Shown piece by piece: positions 12,660-25,300 of a DNA stretch of 64,000 nucleotides. Location of the stretch: positions 30,976,137-31,040,136 of the forward strand of contig NC_063450.1 of assembly GCF_020379485.1 (NCBI RefSeq), read 5' to 3'. The notes below the pieces were generated by a model, which saw only the letters and a list, made by a program, of their open reading frames with translations, was not told the origin of the DNA and did no database searches. Position 1 is the stretch's first letter. The number at the start of each line of letters is the position of its first letter. A program made the translations under genes and the position numbers. This DNA is from Brassica napus. Its lineage: Eukaryota > Streptophyta > Magnoliopsida > Brassicales > Brassicaceae.

Positions 12660-15190
12660 CCGGGCTAGAGAAAGATTTGGCCTCGAATCTTCGGGTGCAG
12701 GAACAAGGTGTTTGATGTTGAAGACGTCGGAACACCTAACGTCTGCCGGTAACTGCAGCCTATAAGCATTTGCATTCATCTTCTCAAAAACCTCCAGCGG
12801 TCCTATCTTGCGAACTTTGAGTTTGTTAAATGTTCCTGGCGCAAAACGTTCTTTTGTTAGTACTGCCCACACGAAGCGCCTACTTTGAATTGAAAATCCC
12901 GCTTATGTCGATCAGCGGCCACTTTGTACTTGGCTGAAGAAACCTGCAAATTGTCGTGAACCTGACCATGGATGTGAGATAAAGATCCAACCAGCTCTGT
13001 TGCTTGAACATTCTCACGACTCAAATCCGGAGCAAGGCCAAGATCCACTGGACCGTGCGGAACCAGTCCATAAACAATGCGAAACGGACAGAAACCTGTA
13101 TTCCTATTGATGGCATGATTATAGGCAAACTCAGCCTTACACAAAATATCATCCCAAGTTTTGATATTATCACCCACCAAACAGCGCAACAAATCTCCAA
13201 GTGAACGATTGATAACCTCTGTCTGGCCATCGGACTGAGGATGATGCGCCGAACTCATGTCCAAACTTGTGTATAACAGTCGCCATAACGAACGCCAAAA
13301 GTGACTTAATAAATGCGAGTCTCGATCAGATACAATCGACAATGGAAGACCATGAAGTCGATAAATCTCTCGGAAGAAAAGCCGAGCCACTTGTAGCGCA
13401 TCAGTAGTCTTTTTGCATGGGACAAAATGTGCCATTTTAGAAAAATGATCCACCACAACAAAGATAGAATCATTACCACGCTGAGTACGAGGCAAACCCA
13501 TGACAAAGTCCATACTTATATCGGTTCATGGTTGCGTCGGAATAGGTAATGGCAAATAGAGACCACTATTTGTTGCATGTCCCTTCGATTTCTGACATAC
13601 GACGCACCTTTCAACAAGACGCAAAACATCACACCTGAGACTTGGCCAAAAATATGACGATGCTACTAGTTGAATGGTCCTGTCACGACCCACATGACCT
13701 TACTCACGGAGTTCTTTGACAAGCTGTAGACGAAGGCTACAAGCTGGAACACAAAGACGATTGCCACGAAACAAGAAACTTTCGTGCAATACAAACTCCG
13801 AACTCTGCTTATGCTGTAATTCACGCCAAATAGTACCAAAATAAGGATCATCAGGGTACAAATCCGCAAAGGTAGTGAAGCCTGGAACCGAGACGTGCAT
13901 TGTAGCGAGGAGAGTATGTCGCCGGCTGAGAGCATCGGCCACCTTGTTCGTCTTGCCAGACTGATGCTTAATAACAAAGGTAAACTGATGTAAGAAGGCG
14001 ATCCAAGATGCATGGCGAGCAGAAATTTTATCTTGACTACCCAAATGTTTTAAGGCATCATGATCTGTATAGAGAATGAATTCTTGGTGAAATAGGTAGT
14101 GTCGCCAATGTTTGATGGCTTGGACAATGGCATAAAACTCAATGTCGTATGTGTTGTACCTAGCACGAGAACCAGCAATCTTCTCGCTAAAGAAGGCAAT
14201 CGGACGGCTGTGTTGGCCGAGCACCGCCCCCATACCAAGCTTGCAAGCGTCACAGCGAAGCTCAAAAACTTGTGTAAAGTCCGGTAAAGCCAGTATCTGA
14301 GCTGAAGTCAAACGGCATTTTAATTCTTCGAATGCCTCGTCTGCTTCCTTGGTCCATAAAAACGAAGTGCCTCGCATGCAATCAGTTAAGGGAGTCGCAA
14401 AGTTGCTAAAGTGATGGACAAATCTCCGATAGAAAGAAGCGACTCCATGAAAGCTACGAACCTCGCCAATAGAACGTGGAGTAGGCCATGAATGAATTGC
14501 TTCGACCTTGCCTGAAGTCCTTTGTCAGAGACAATGTAGCCCAAAAAGAGGACGTGATTAACTCTGATTACACATTTATGGTGTGGAGCAAAGTGTTTCT
14601 CACATCGCAGTACGTCCAACACGTCCTGTAGATGACTCAGATGACTCGACATATCGTTGCTAAAAATCAAAATATCGTCAAAATAGAAAACGACGTATTT
14701 GCTGATAAAAGGACGAAGTGTCTAGTTCATGACTCTCATCAGAGTACTGGGAGCGTTAGAGAGACCAAAAGACATTACTGTCCATTCAAAAAGACCTTCC
14801 CGGGTCTTGAAAGCGGTTTTTCATTCATCCCAGGGCGTATACGAATCTGGTGTTACCCACTTTTCAAATCCAATTTAGTAAAAATTGAAGCTCGGCTGAT
14901 TTGATCTAGTAAGTCGTCTAGTCGAAGGATCGGAAATCTATAGCGAACTGTTATTTTATTGATAGCTCTACTATCAACGTACATACACCATGTCCCGTCT
15001 TTCTTTGGAATCAATAGGGCCGGTACTGCCGCTGGGCTGAGGCTCTCTCGTACATGCCCTTTGTGTAACAGCTCCTATACTTTTCGCCGTATCTCAACAT
15101 GCTCCTGCGGACTCATGTGATAGTGAGGTCGGTTAGGGAGAACCGCATTTGGAACTAAGTCGATATGATGCTGAATGTCTCGTAAAGGAG
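12660..15190 (-). pseudogene. Gypsy pol: RT, RNase H and integrase remnants
   Basis: RT sequence lies around 14386-15190, but the catalytic half is riddled with stops. RT thumb and RNase H are open at 14377-13700 (segment with FELRCDACKLGMGAVLGQ and later ILYTDHDALKHL). Integrase is open at 13513-12857, with MDFVMGLP and SDRDSHL carrying the first two acidic residues and QSDGQTEVINRSL carrying the glutamate of the DD35E triad. A C-terminal piece at 12872-12660 (segment FNIKHLVPAPEDS) leads into the 3' LTR. Three or more frame changes separate these pieces. Confidence 0.85.
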
Positions 15191-15191
15191 G

Positions 15192-17042
15192 TTAATCACT
15201 TGGAAGTTCTTCGGGAAAGACGTCGCTATACTGCTGAAGCAGCGGTATAAATGGAACAGGTAGTGTAGGCATGCATGGAGAAGGTGACGGAGTGGCCACT
15301 AATGCCCAGACTACATCGACCTCATGAACTTGCTTCTCAAACTCTGCTTTAGGCAGTGTTAACAAGGTTTTTACTGATGACGGCTTGTCTGCTTGTACCA
15401 CAAGTTCTTTGCGAGAACTTGGTTCTGGTTGTTCTTTGGATGGGATCAAAGTTATAGTCCGATCCTCAAACACGAAACTATAAGTGTTGGCCTTTCCTCT
15501 GTGCACATCATCCCGATCAAATTGCCATGGTCGTCTGAGTAACAAGTGACACACATCCATTGGAATAACATCACATGTAGTTGAATCTTTATAGTGTCCG
15601 ATGGAGAAAGAGACGTGGACTTGCTTTGAAACTTTAATTTCGGTGCTGGTATTGAGCCATGCAAGTGTGTAAGGAGCAGGGTGCAGAGTGACTTCAAGAC
15701 CCAATTTGTTTGCAGCTTCACTAGACATTACGTTGGTGCAACTTCCCGAATCGATGATTAGTTTACACACACGACCATTGATAGTGCAAGTTGTGCAAAA
15801 AAGATTGGTGCGAAGCCAAGATTCGTGTGTAGCTTTTGGCAAAAGACAATTGCGACGTAAAACCAAACTGAGGCCCGTGTCTCTTTGGATTGTATCCACT
15901 GTGTTGTCATTTCCATCATCTTCATAATATCGAGGTTCCTCGTCGTCTGCATCTTGAATAATGAGACCACGTTTTGTATTATTCGGACATGCCGTCTGTA
16001 TATGACCACGTTCGCCACACGTAAAGCACCTAAGAGCATTGGTGCGTGCTGGTCTGGCGTTGGCGATTGTGTCTCCGTTAATATTTTCCTTAGGAGAATC
16101 GGATTTAGGATTTGTGCTGTCCGTTGTAAGTTGACCTTGATTGTCATTTGTTGAACGTTGTCGTGATGTAGATGACCATGAAGGGTGAAGCTGAAGTTCC
16201 ATAGATACGGCCCGTTGGTGCGCTTCTGACATAGTAGTCGGATTAAACTGTGCTAGAGCGATTTGTAATTGTGATAGCAACCCTCTGATGAATCGGGAGA
16301 TGAGTTGTTTCTGTGATTCCCCTGCGGTCATTCTTGCCATCATGTAAAAAAATCAGTCGCGTAGTCCTCAACAGAACGAGTGCCCTGTCGAAGGTTCTGT
16401 AACTTGTTATACAAGGTTCTTTCATAGTTGAAGGGTAAGAAACCACGACGCATATACTTTGTCAGACGTTCCCATGAGTCGATACGGGATTTCTTTTCTT
16501 GTCGTCTCAACTCTTTGAGTTGCTGCCACTATGCCATTGCTCATTCTTTGAATCGCGTTGCAACCAAAGAAACCCTAGCGTCATCTGGAACTTGCCGAAA
16601 CTCGAGGATTTCTTCCACCATGTTGATCCAATCAATAAAATCTTCTGGGTTCAGCGTGCCATGAAATTCTGGAATCTCCGAGCGAAAACTAGACTCCCAG
16701 CGGTTAGCTTGGTGTGGCCGCTGATCGTGTTCAACACCGCGCTCGTTGTTGCGACCGTGGCGGTGACCATCACGTCGTCCTCTCTGTTCATTCCACTGGT
16801 CTGCAAACACATTACCGATCATCTCGTCCTCATCAGATGCATCTTTTTGTGCTGCACGTTGCTGCTGTCGATTTGGAAGGTTGTCTCCTTGAGCATCACG
16901 TAGTCGGTGTTGCTCGTGTAGTACCGTCTGTAACGCTGTAGTCACAGAGGTTTGTAGTGCCGCCTGTAATCCAGCTGTAAACTTCTCCAACGTGAGTCAT
17001 ATTTCTTCGAGCTGATCGTCCGTAAGTTTCCGCGGTGCCATG
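15192..17042 (-). pseudogene. Gypsy gag-protease region, broken
   Basis: The gag frame starts with ATG at 17042 and meets an in-frame TGA after 13 codons. It is then open from 16990 to 16541 (149 codons), with a capsid-like segment containing PEFHGTLNPEDFIDWINMVE. A second open frame, 16343-15192 (383 codons), carries a CCHC zinc knuckle (CFTCGERGHIQTAC, all four ligands present) and an aspartic protease motif (LIIDSGSCTNVMS). The break between the two frames, near 16345-16540, includes stops and a frame change. Normally these form one continuous gag-pol frame, so this copy cannot make the full product. Confidence 0.88.
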
Positions 17043-17347
17043 ATCGATTGTTTAAGATTGAGAAATCTTAAACGGATGTCTCTGACACCAACTGGTGTAG
17101 CTCACACTACGATAACGGAATCCTATTTAGTCTGAGAATTTCTAGGATCAAAGCCTTCTTGAATCGTTGAGAATACCTAAGAAACTATGTATCAAAAATA
17201 TATTTAATCAGATAAATTTGACAATTTACTACCCATGGAGTATAGCTTATCAGTTTTGTCATTAATAACCTCTTCAAATGATGCTAAATTCATAAATGAC
17301 AGTCAGAAAAAGGGTTATCCACAACTTTGGTGTCTTAACTTAAATTG

Positions 17348-18214
17348 ATATTAGCCGGTGTTTTGAAACCCGATCCGGACCCGCGGTTGAACCGGTAAAC
17401 CCGGTAACCAAGAAAAAATCATGTTTGGATTTTGTGAAAAAAACCAATATTTAGAAATCCGCAAAAACCCGGAATCCGATACCGGTTGAACCACCGGTTG
17501 AACCAATAAATAATTTTTTTTTTTAGTTTTTAATTATGTTTTTTGGTTATGTTTTATATTCTAAATTTGCAATTAAGAAATTAGATGCTGACAAAAACGA
17601 AGAAGTTAGGTTTTCCGTTTTCAGTTTTATATTTGTGATATTTAGATTTTGATGAAGATTTCACTATGTCACCTGAAGGAAATGAAGTGAACGATGGTAG
17701 AGAGAACCAAAATTAGTTGATGTGATTTGGTGTTAGTTTATTTCTGTTATTGACAATTTATTACAATGATCTTTTATTTTGGTTTATCTTGTATTTTAAG
17801 TTTAATTTATTATTCACATTAGACATTGAAATATTTATAATTAAATTTTATGTTTTTATTTTCTTAGATGTCATAACTCTTACCTTGTTAGAGAAAATTT
17901 TAAATAGTCTAAACTATTTTTTTGATATTTTGTATGTCAAATGAAAATATAAAAACTAAAGTTAAGTATTTTCTAAATATTTTTAAACATATAATATATA
18001 CATATCCAAACTATTATTTTATGTTTTAAAAAACATTTAGAAAATATTAAAATTTAATTTCTATATTTTTATTTACGTATCTGATATATTCTTATATAAT
18101 AAAATTAATTCATTTATTAACCCGCGGTTCATCCGCGGTCGACCCAGTGATCCAGCAATCCGGTAAGTCGTTCGGTTCAGTGTCCGGGTCGGGTTTAAAA
18201 ACATTGATATTTGC
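17348..18214. mobile_element. hAT-type MITE, 851 bp, imperfect TIRs
   Basis: The element (17356-18206) begins CGGTGTTTTGAAACCCGATC and ends with the near inverse (GACCCGGGTTT-type block, ...tttaaaaacattg). It is flanked by 8-bp duplications atattagc (17348-17355) and atatttgc (18207-18214) with one mismatch. TIR type and 8-bp duplication fit the hAT superfamily. It belongs with the smaller, better-preserved copy at 50410-50803. The sub-terminal regions are rich in gaaccg/cggttc palindromic motifs. The interior is AT-rich, with no transposase. Confidence 0.8.
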
Positions 18215-18658
18215 AATTGTCTTTGTTAAACTATAATTAGCCACTCTCAAGAGATCATTTCTAATAATGAAAATTGACAATTCAAACCAAGAAAAATCTC
18301 GCAACACCCTTTCAAAGTAAGGGAAGTGGCGATTACAAACGAATGCAACAATTTTTTTATACCTTACGAATATGAAAACAATATTAGTGTACATAAATGA
18401 TTAAATTATATACAAAGAGTACACCATTTAACTCTTTATCCCACATAAGAAATTTTATCCATATTCGAAGTTGCCAATCATCAGCGTATCACCATTTCAA
18501 AACCTTGACTATGCTTTTATAATTGTTACTCCATTCGCGCAACTTGTTTATGTGAATATTGTTCGATTATAGGATAATGTGATAGAAAGTGAAATATGAA
18601 TTCTTATTGCATAGACTATATATATTGCTATGAATATACATTAACATTAATTCATAAA
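18215..18658. other. Intergenic, nothing identified
   Basis: AT-rich spacer between the hAT MITE and a Helitron 3' end. No gene recognised. Confidence 0.5.
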
Positions 18659-19599
18659 CTAGAGCTTGATCCGTGCACCCACATGGGTATTTAGTTTTAC
18701 CTTTTATAAACAAATATTAATATAAATTTTAACAAGTTATCTATATTAAATATTTGGTAAAGATGACATTTCAAAAACATAATAATTTTATAGTTTATAT
18801 TGAGTAATTATATTTTATTTTTGAGCTGTCAACTTTATCACTCATTTTTAGAATTTGACCCGATTATCCGCACGAATGTATTTTTATTTTTTTACGGATC
18901 AGAATTTTATACTCTTCAACACTTATATATGGTTATTTTGTACAAAAGTATGCATAAAATAATATATTTACATTTCAATATATGTTTATTAATATATTAT
19001 ATAAATGATTCTTTTTATGTGGGTTTTTAGTTATTACTAATGAATAATGAAAATTATAACTATATTCTTTAAAAAAATATTTTTTTCTAAATTTAGTAAA
19101 TAAATACTTAAATTGATTTAGGTGGCTTTATAGATTTCGTATCATTTTTATTAATTAACTATTAATAATATAGTATTAATAAATCTACATCGTTTATACT
19201 TATTCTAATTATATAGGAATATCATGGATAAAAGATGATGAATAAATAATTTTATATCATTATTAAATGGTAGATGATTTCATTTATAGACAATATTTAT
19301 TAGCTAGCTAGATTATAGGATGTGTTTTTGACCCTAATTAATTGATTAGCTAGCGAGATTGTTTTTTTAAATTACTGTTGCTTTTTTGAGTTAAAGGTCA
19401 AATTAGAAAATATATTAATTAAACAGAAAAAGACATAAAATCCTAAAAGGTAGGTTAATTGATAACTCTAATGGCATGTCATTGTAAATAAATTGGGAAA
19501 CTTAGGAATATTTTATATTTGTACTCCTCTTTTAATAGAGTAAATTACATCAGCAGTCAGGTTTACATGATATTTGTACTCCTCTTTTAATAGAGTAGA
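18659..19599 (-). mobile_element. Helitron, about 0.94 kb, with duplicated 5' terminus
   Basis: The 3' end is at 18659: CTAG at 18659-18662 with a host T on the minus strand, and a small acccacatgggt palindrome just inside. The 5' end at 19599 reads TCTACTCTATTAAAAG on the minus strand. A second copy of the same terminus (gtactcctcttttaatagagta) lies 55 bp inside, at about 19516-19542. The element has no coding capacity. Confidence 0.75.
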
Positions 19600-19690
19600 T
19601 ATGCAACTTTCGGTTGGAACCGAATCAGAAAATGTATAATAAATATTGAAAACCGAAAGTGAATCCGAGTTATGTAAAATAATATGATTT

Positions 19691-21477
19691 AGAATACAAT
19701 ATATAGGAATAAAACCCTAGCTTTCTCTCTGGTTCAGGTATCGAGACAACGCCGCCGTCAATGTTTCTTGACGCCGGTAAGGCCTCTGGCCGCTGGCGTC
19801 AGGACACCATCTCCGTCCTTTGTTCTTTGGCTCATTCACTCTTCGTTTTTGCTTTGTTCCCGGTCTTTCTCGGCTGGATTCGTGTATCTGCTAGCACTTC
19901 CACTCAGATCGACGCCGTCGACTCCACTGCTCCTCTCGCCGTCACCTCCTTATGCGCTCCCTTCGCCGTCGCCTCCGCCCACGCTCTCCTCGTCATCGTT
20001 AACTCTCTTTTTCCTCTCGTCGCCGCCGATACTACCGACCCGGTCCTCGTCGCAACTTCTCCCTGTACAATCAAAAACGCAAACACCAGATCTGCAAAGC
20101 CTGAGGGTGGGTTTTCCAGATCTGCTCTCTTTAATGTATGTGCTGCTCCCCCACCACTCCTCTCTGTCTCCTCCACCGCATCGTAACCTCGCAAGTCCCC
20201 CCTCCCAGTGGCTGCTGTGGTGAAAGCCCCGACTCTCCCCCTCCTCTGGAGTCGTCGTTCACTGCAGTCTCGCCGGCAACACCTCATCAGCGTCAACAGT
20301 AACATTAACTCTGTTTAGTCACCAAGACGACTCTGTTTCGTCTACGACCGCTGCTCCACTCCACGGTTGTTTCGACGAGCTGTGTGCATCACCGATTATA
20401 CCTTGGGAAGCTCCTCCCTCAGCCAGTGATCTCCTCATCTCTATCGCTGCTCCACGACCGTTCATCTCCCATGTCGAGTGTTCTTCATTAGTAAGGCTAC
20501 GTGTTTTCAACGCCGCTGCCATCGTTACTTGTCACCTCTACACCTCCAACACCTCCGATACCACTACGATCTAAGTCACTTCCTCCACCAAGACTCTATA
20601 GGGCTCCGACCATCTTTTGGGATTTGGTTTGTATGCAGAATCTTCCATTGTGAAGCTTTCGTTTAAAGCGACGACCCCTCCAAAGATCAGTCTCAGATTC
20701 GACATTGTTCTAGTCATTTGCCGCAACGTCTCCGTGACACCCCATATCCTCGTCGCCGTATCTACTGTGCAAGAGTGTGGATTCGCCAGATTTGATTGTT
20801 ACTATGTCACCGAAGCGTTTCCAACACACTACGCCGTCTCAAGCATCGACGGTTCTTCACAAAGTCAACTCTACGGTCCTCTCACCCCGTCTCTCGTTGT
20901 TGCAACTAATGTGCAAGAGTGTGGACACGCTAGATCTTCCTACTATTTCACCGCTGCGTCTCTATTACAGTACGCCATCTCAAGCATCGACGGTTCTTCA
21001 CATAGTCGGCTCTTCGATCCTCCCACCCCTTTCCTTACCGCATGAACTATTGTGCAAGAGTGTGGACTCGCCAGACCTTTTCGCTACTATGTCACTGCTG
21101 CGACTCCAACAGACTACGCCGTCTCAAGCATCGACGGTTCTTCACAGATTTGTCTCTGCGACTCTTTCACCGGAGCTGCTAGCTTATACAGAGGTTCACG
21201 GACTTCTCGCTCTCAAAACCCACTTGCTGGGTTCTTCAACGTCATTTTTGACTTATGTGTGTTTCTTCGAACGCGGGCTGTAGGAATACAAGTGAAGTTT
21301 CTCTATGGGTCTCTTATCTCCTTAGCCACATATATCCCTCGTTATGTTTTAGTTATTTTCGTTTATCAGTTTACTGTCGAGGATCTCTCCGTTTGTAACG
21401 AACTCAAGCTCTTCGACTTTTAATTTTAATATAAGCATATTTGGTGTTAAAAAAAAGAAGAATACAATATATAGGAA
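19691..21477 (+). mobile_element. Unclassified retroposon, 1.75 kb, with 19-bp target duplications
   Basis: A comparatively GC-rich block (19710-21458) is bounded by identical copies of agaatacaatatataggaa (19691-19709 and 21459-21477). Its 3' end is a short A-rich tail (gttaaaaaaaag). Long duplications plus an A tail indicate target-primed reverse transcription. It encodes no reverse transcriptase. Several frames are open for 120-170 codons but are serine/threonine/proline-rich and match no family I know. Three tandem 141-144 bp repeats occupy about 20767-21190. It may be a non-autonomous element of the Sadhu sort or a retroposed transcript; I cannot decide. Confidence 0.75.
20767..21190 (+). 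repeat. Three tandem 141-144 bp repeats inside the retroposon
   Basis: The landmark gtgcaagagtgtgg occurs at 20767, 20911 and 21052, steps of 144 and 141 bp, both multiples of three. Read in one frame, each copy gives VQECG-x-AR, then a YAVSSIDGSS-like core (YAISSIDGSS in the middle copy), a unit of 47-48 residues. A TGA codon just before the third copy separates it from the first two. Confidence 0.85.
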
Positions 21478-23137
21478 ACTGAATGTTTTAAATAATTTCG
21501 TATATAATATCATTAGTATTCATTAACATACAAATTTTGGATATCAAACACCTGTCAAATCATAATAGTAAAGACCTGTTAACTCAAAGACATGTTTAAC
21601 AAACACAGTTCAAATATAGCAGTAGAACAAATTTTAACGACTTGAACATTAACGTTATCATTTGAATTTAAGGAGTATAACACATTAAGTTATTATTCAA
21701 AATTTATAAATTATTTTTTTAGAAAACTCCAATATAAAATACTGTTTTCCAGTTCTATTAACCTTATAGAGTTCAATTTTTATAAATTTGTTGACATTTA
21801 ATATAATATATGTCTTTAAACATGTAAAAATCAAACCCACAGGGGTAAATATTAAACAATTCAAAGTTATAAAGTTAATGACAGCTTTGATATATGATCA
21901 TTTATAGATCTATACCAGTTGAGATCTATTAAACAATTCAAAGTTATAAAGTTAATGACAGCTTTGATATATGATCATTTATATGTAGGAAAACGAAATT
22001 TATTTTATGATAATTATTGCTCTCAACCCATATGTATAATCAAATGTGTGAACTAAATAATCCTAATAAACTTTTCGTCTCTCTTGATATATTCTTATTG
22101 GAAACGTAAAATATTGTACTTTAATAAATATAGTAGAAACTATAATTTTATTTGTAATTCGATTTAGTGTAATAGTTTATTACTCCAATAATATTTTTAA
22201 TATGTACTATTTTTGTGGGAAGTAATTTTTCGAACTAATATGATAATTCTTATATAATATAATCAGTTTGTAAGTTATAGAGTATTCCCAAAAAAATTCA
22301 AAATGAATATGAGAGAAATAATCATTTTTTAAAGATATAGTCGGAATATGATTTGTCCCAACCGATACCATAAACCAATCATATGTATCATTAGATAAAT
22401 AGTAGTACATTTTCAAATTTATCAAAAATTAAACATTTCTAATCTTTATTATAGACGAATCATTTTTTACTTAATATGTCAATGAAGTAATTATTATTCT
22501 TTAACGAAGCAAATATTAATTTAAATTATTATTCATACGATGAAAATGGTAGTAAATAATTTTAAACATTAAATAATACTTTAATCGTGTCGAATTTATA
22601 TTTTTTTGGGTAAAAGATATGTGGTTATGATATTTATAATTTTTATACAATTTCTTAATTTATACTAATGATATAGTCTTAATTTGTAAGTGTGATTTCA
22701 CGTAAAGATTATTTTTGTAAGATCAAAGTTATTGATAAGTTACCATTATACAAAAAACTAATAAGTTATTTACCATCATTGGCGATTGAAATATATACAT
22801 TTCAGAAGAAAATTTAAGCGATTTTTATTTTGAACGGAAAATACACACACTTATAGATTTAAGAGCATCTATTATTCATTAGATAATTTATATTGTGATA
22901 TAAATTTTATTTATAAGTGAACCTTATGGTAATTATTTAAGTGTTTATAAAAATGATATTCTTAATGTACAAATTTTTACAATTTCTAACATATTTAATA
23001 TCTGAAGTCGTGTATCATATTAACATCAATCAAAACAACTAATAAGTTGTGATATAAAAATCAATATTGAAATGTACCACTGTTAGGTGAAAATCTTATT
23101 GTTTCACATTTTTGTGGGTAACTTTATAATATGTTTA
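21478..23137. other. Intergenic AT-rich DNA with a 77-bp tandem duplication
   Basis: No gene is recognised. A near-perfect direct repeat (attaaacaattcaaagttat and onward through gatatatgatcattta) starts at 21851 and again at 21928. The rest is AT-rich sequence without visible termini. Confidence 0.6.
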
Positions 23138-24174
23138 CTAGATTAAGATCCGCGCCTTGCGCGGAATAAACATTATATATAAAAATCATTTTATGTATTA
23201 TATGTTCTTACATATTATGAAATAATAAATATATATTGAATAATTAAAAGTCAGTAACTATTACATATATAATTAAATTGGTGCGAACGTATAAATCAAT
23301 TTTATTAATCCAAACATTTTTTAAAATTTTTTTGATAGGATATGTAATTAAATTTAAATGATATTAACATACATAGTATATTTTTAATATTAATGTCTAT
23401 TTTTTTTTAAATGATGCTTTCTACTCATATGTTTTTTTATCATGTGTATTTTTAATAGCAAAAAATTTAAATTACTGATAACAAAATTTTCATTGTGGGA
23501 TTAATAATTTTAGTAATTGATAATTTAAAAAAATTTATCAATGTTAGTTCAAAACTTTTATCAAAAAAAAATTATTCAAAGTAAATTTTGAAACTTAAAT
23601 ATTTATTTATTCAATATGGTTTATAGTTTAATTTAGAATGATATATATACATATATATTTTAAATCTTAATGATTAATTAAATTAGACTTTTATTTATTT
23701 GATTTTGTAATCATTTGTATTTTGTCATAACAAAAAATTTAAACCATGGATCGCAAAATTTGAATGTGAGACTTTTAACAGTTTTAGTAATTTATAGTCA
23801 TTTTTTAAAATTCAAAATATAAAATATACAGAAAAATCTAAATTTTTATAATATGGTTATTGTGTTTTTTAAAAAATTATTTTAATAGTTTTAAATTAAA
23901 CAAATTTGATTGAAGATACATTTTTTTATCAGATCTTTATTATTCAAAATCATTAATTGTCATATATACTTTACCCACATTAGGCAATTCCGTAATCTTT
24001 ATTTAAGAAAATAATAAATGACATTAATAATGAATTTATGGTTAGTTTAATAAAAAGCTTATTATATAATTAGATGGACCAACCTATTTCTCTAATAATT
24101 CTAAGAATCATCCTAGTGATGACATGTGGCTACAAAAAGAAGTTGTAATGTTTCACAAATAATATATAAGGGGA
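23138..24174 (-). mobile_element. Complete non-autonomous Helitron, 1.04 kb
   Basis: The 3' terminus is textbook: CTAG at 23138-23141 preceded (minus strand) by a perfect 6-bp stem with a 3-nt loop, CCGCGC-CTT-GCGCGG (23150-23164). The 5' terminus at 24174 reads TCCCCTTATATATTA. The interior is homologous to 11187-12098 and to one unit of the 620-bp array at 5985-9735. It makes a useful reference for the unexpanded family structure. No coding capacity. Confidence 0.8.
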
Positions 24175-25147
24175 TGATAAATATCACTCGGAGAATATCT
24201 TAGCAATTAATATCTTAAGGATATATAAAAATATTAGTATTAATGTAGTTTTTATAAGAGCTGTTCTTGGTCATTTTTTTTGGTTATTTATATGTTACCA
24301 TTTTAGAAAGAAATTAAATGAATATTCATATCCATTTGCGACTGAAATATATATATTCTTTGTAGAAAAAAAAACACGGAGTCATATATATTGGAAGTCA
24401 TGTATAATGTTATATTCAAATATGACTGATTGAAAATATGTTATGATATCAAAATCGATATTGAAATATAAAAGGTATTAAATTTATATTTTTAAAATAA
24501 AATATAGAAGTCTAAATTAATAAAAATAGCAATAGTAAATAAAATTTGAATCACTAATTTGAAACTTATACAAAGTATTTGCTGATATTAAAGAAGATAA
24601 TGCTTCCCACATTTGTGAAAAATTATTTTAGATTTCATTTCAAAAGAACCCGATATGTTATTTTTGTGTTTGCATTGCACTTTCTTTGTTGACTTGGACA
24701 CGAAAGATTTTTGACGAGGTTCTTATTTATATCATCAAGTTTTAGCTTATTTTCAAGGGACATAACCCTACTGAGAATTTTTCTTAAATATGTCCTGAAA
24801 TAAACACAACTCGCATGACATCTTTTATTAGCAATTAACAATATGTATATTCCAAAGCGAAATATGAGATACCCTCATATTTCGACTAACAGAAAATGAA
24901 GTGAAATAACTCAATTACTCGTACAACATGATTAGGGTCCACAGTTGGAAGTGTAAACTTTTTGTAGTTGCAAAATGTTGATGCCTCAAAATATTTTCTT
25001 TTTGATTTTTCTCCAACAATATCCATAAGTTTTTTTTGCTGAAAATAGAATGCATAAAATGGGCCGATAAGTCAATTGTTTACACATATAATCACTATGG
25101 ATTTAAGCTTCCATACTCGCTTAAATGAACATCAGTATTTCCAAGAG
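24175..25147. other. Intergenic, nothing identified
   Basis: AT-rich. A 68-codon minus-strand frame at 24635-24841 has no recognisable family and no gene-like context. Confidence 0.4.
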
Positions 25148-25300
25148 GATTAACTGGTTTGTCTTTACTTGGGGGCAATGGTTTTGATGCACCTTTGATT
25201 TTGGGGAGGGTGTTTCTTGCCACAGTGGTTGCAGTATTTGATTTTCTTAAGAACAAGATATTGTTTGCAAGCAACGATGAAAATGTTTACTACAAAGATG
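25148..25300 (+). pseudogene. Athila-like retroelement protease fragment
   Basis: The frame through 25159 reads GFDAPLILGRVFLATVVAVF and then a segment ending NENVYYKD-like. This is the C-terminal half of the aspartic-protease domain of Athila-type Gypsy elements (usual pattern PLILGRPFLAT..AV). Compare the intact equivalent at about 63850-63970 in this window. The preceding active-site region and all other domains are missing, so this is a short remnant. Confidence 0.65.

Larger units (their letters stand above)
12334..17180 (-). mobile_element. Degenerate Ty3/Gypsy LTR retrotransposon, 5' LTR truncated
   Basis: Orientation is minus. The 3' LTR lies at the left (about 12334 to about 12640) and includes a TATA-like stretch near 12512. 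Only about 80 bp of the 5' LTR remain at the right (17101-17180); this segment matches 12333-12415, including the shared tcctatttagtct block. Next to it, at 17078-17090, is a primer-binding site (TGGTGTCAGAGA on the minus strand) resembling the tRNA-iMet type. Gag, protease, RT, RNase H and integrase follow in the Gypsy order. Multiple stops and frameshifts show it is dead. The integrase and RNase H regions recall chromoviruses of the CRM type, but no chromodomain is seen, so the clade is uncertain. Confidence 0.88.

Noticed and set aside
12520..16941. Numerous plus- and minus-strand frames of 60-142 codons overlapping the Gypsy element
   Set aside because: They are out-of-frame shadows of gag-pol; none has its own domain or codon pattern.
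19761..20223. Two overlapping frames of 141 and 151 codons as a protein gene
   Set aside because: Both are low-complexity Ser/Pro/Ala frames over the same GC-rich retroposon DNA, with no homology I recognise and no splice structure.
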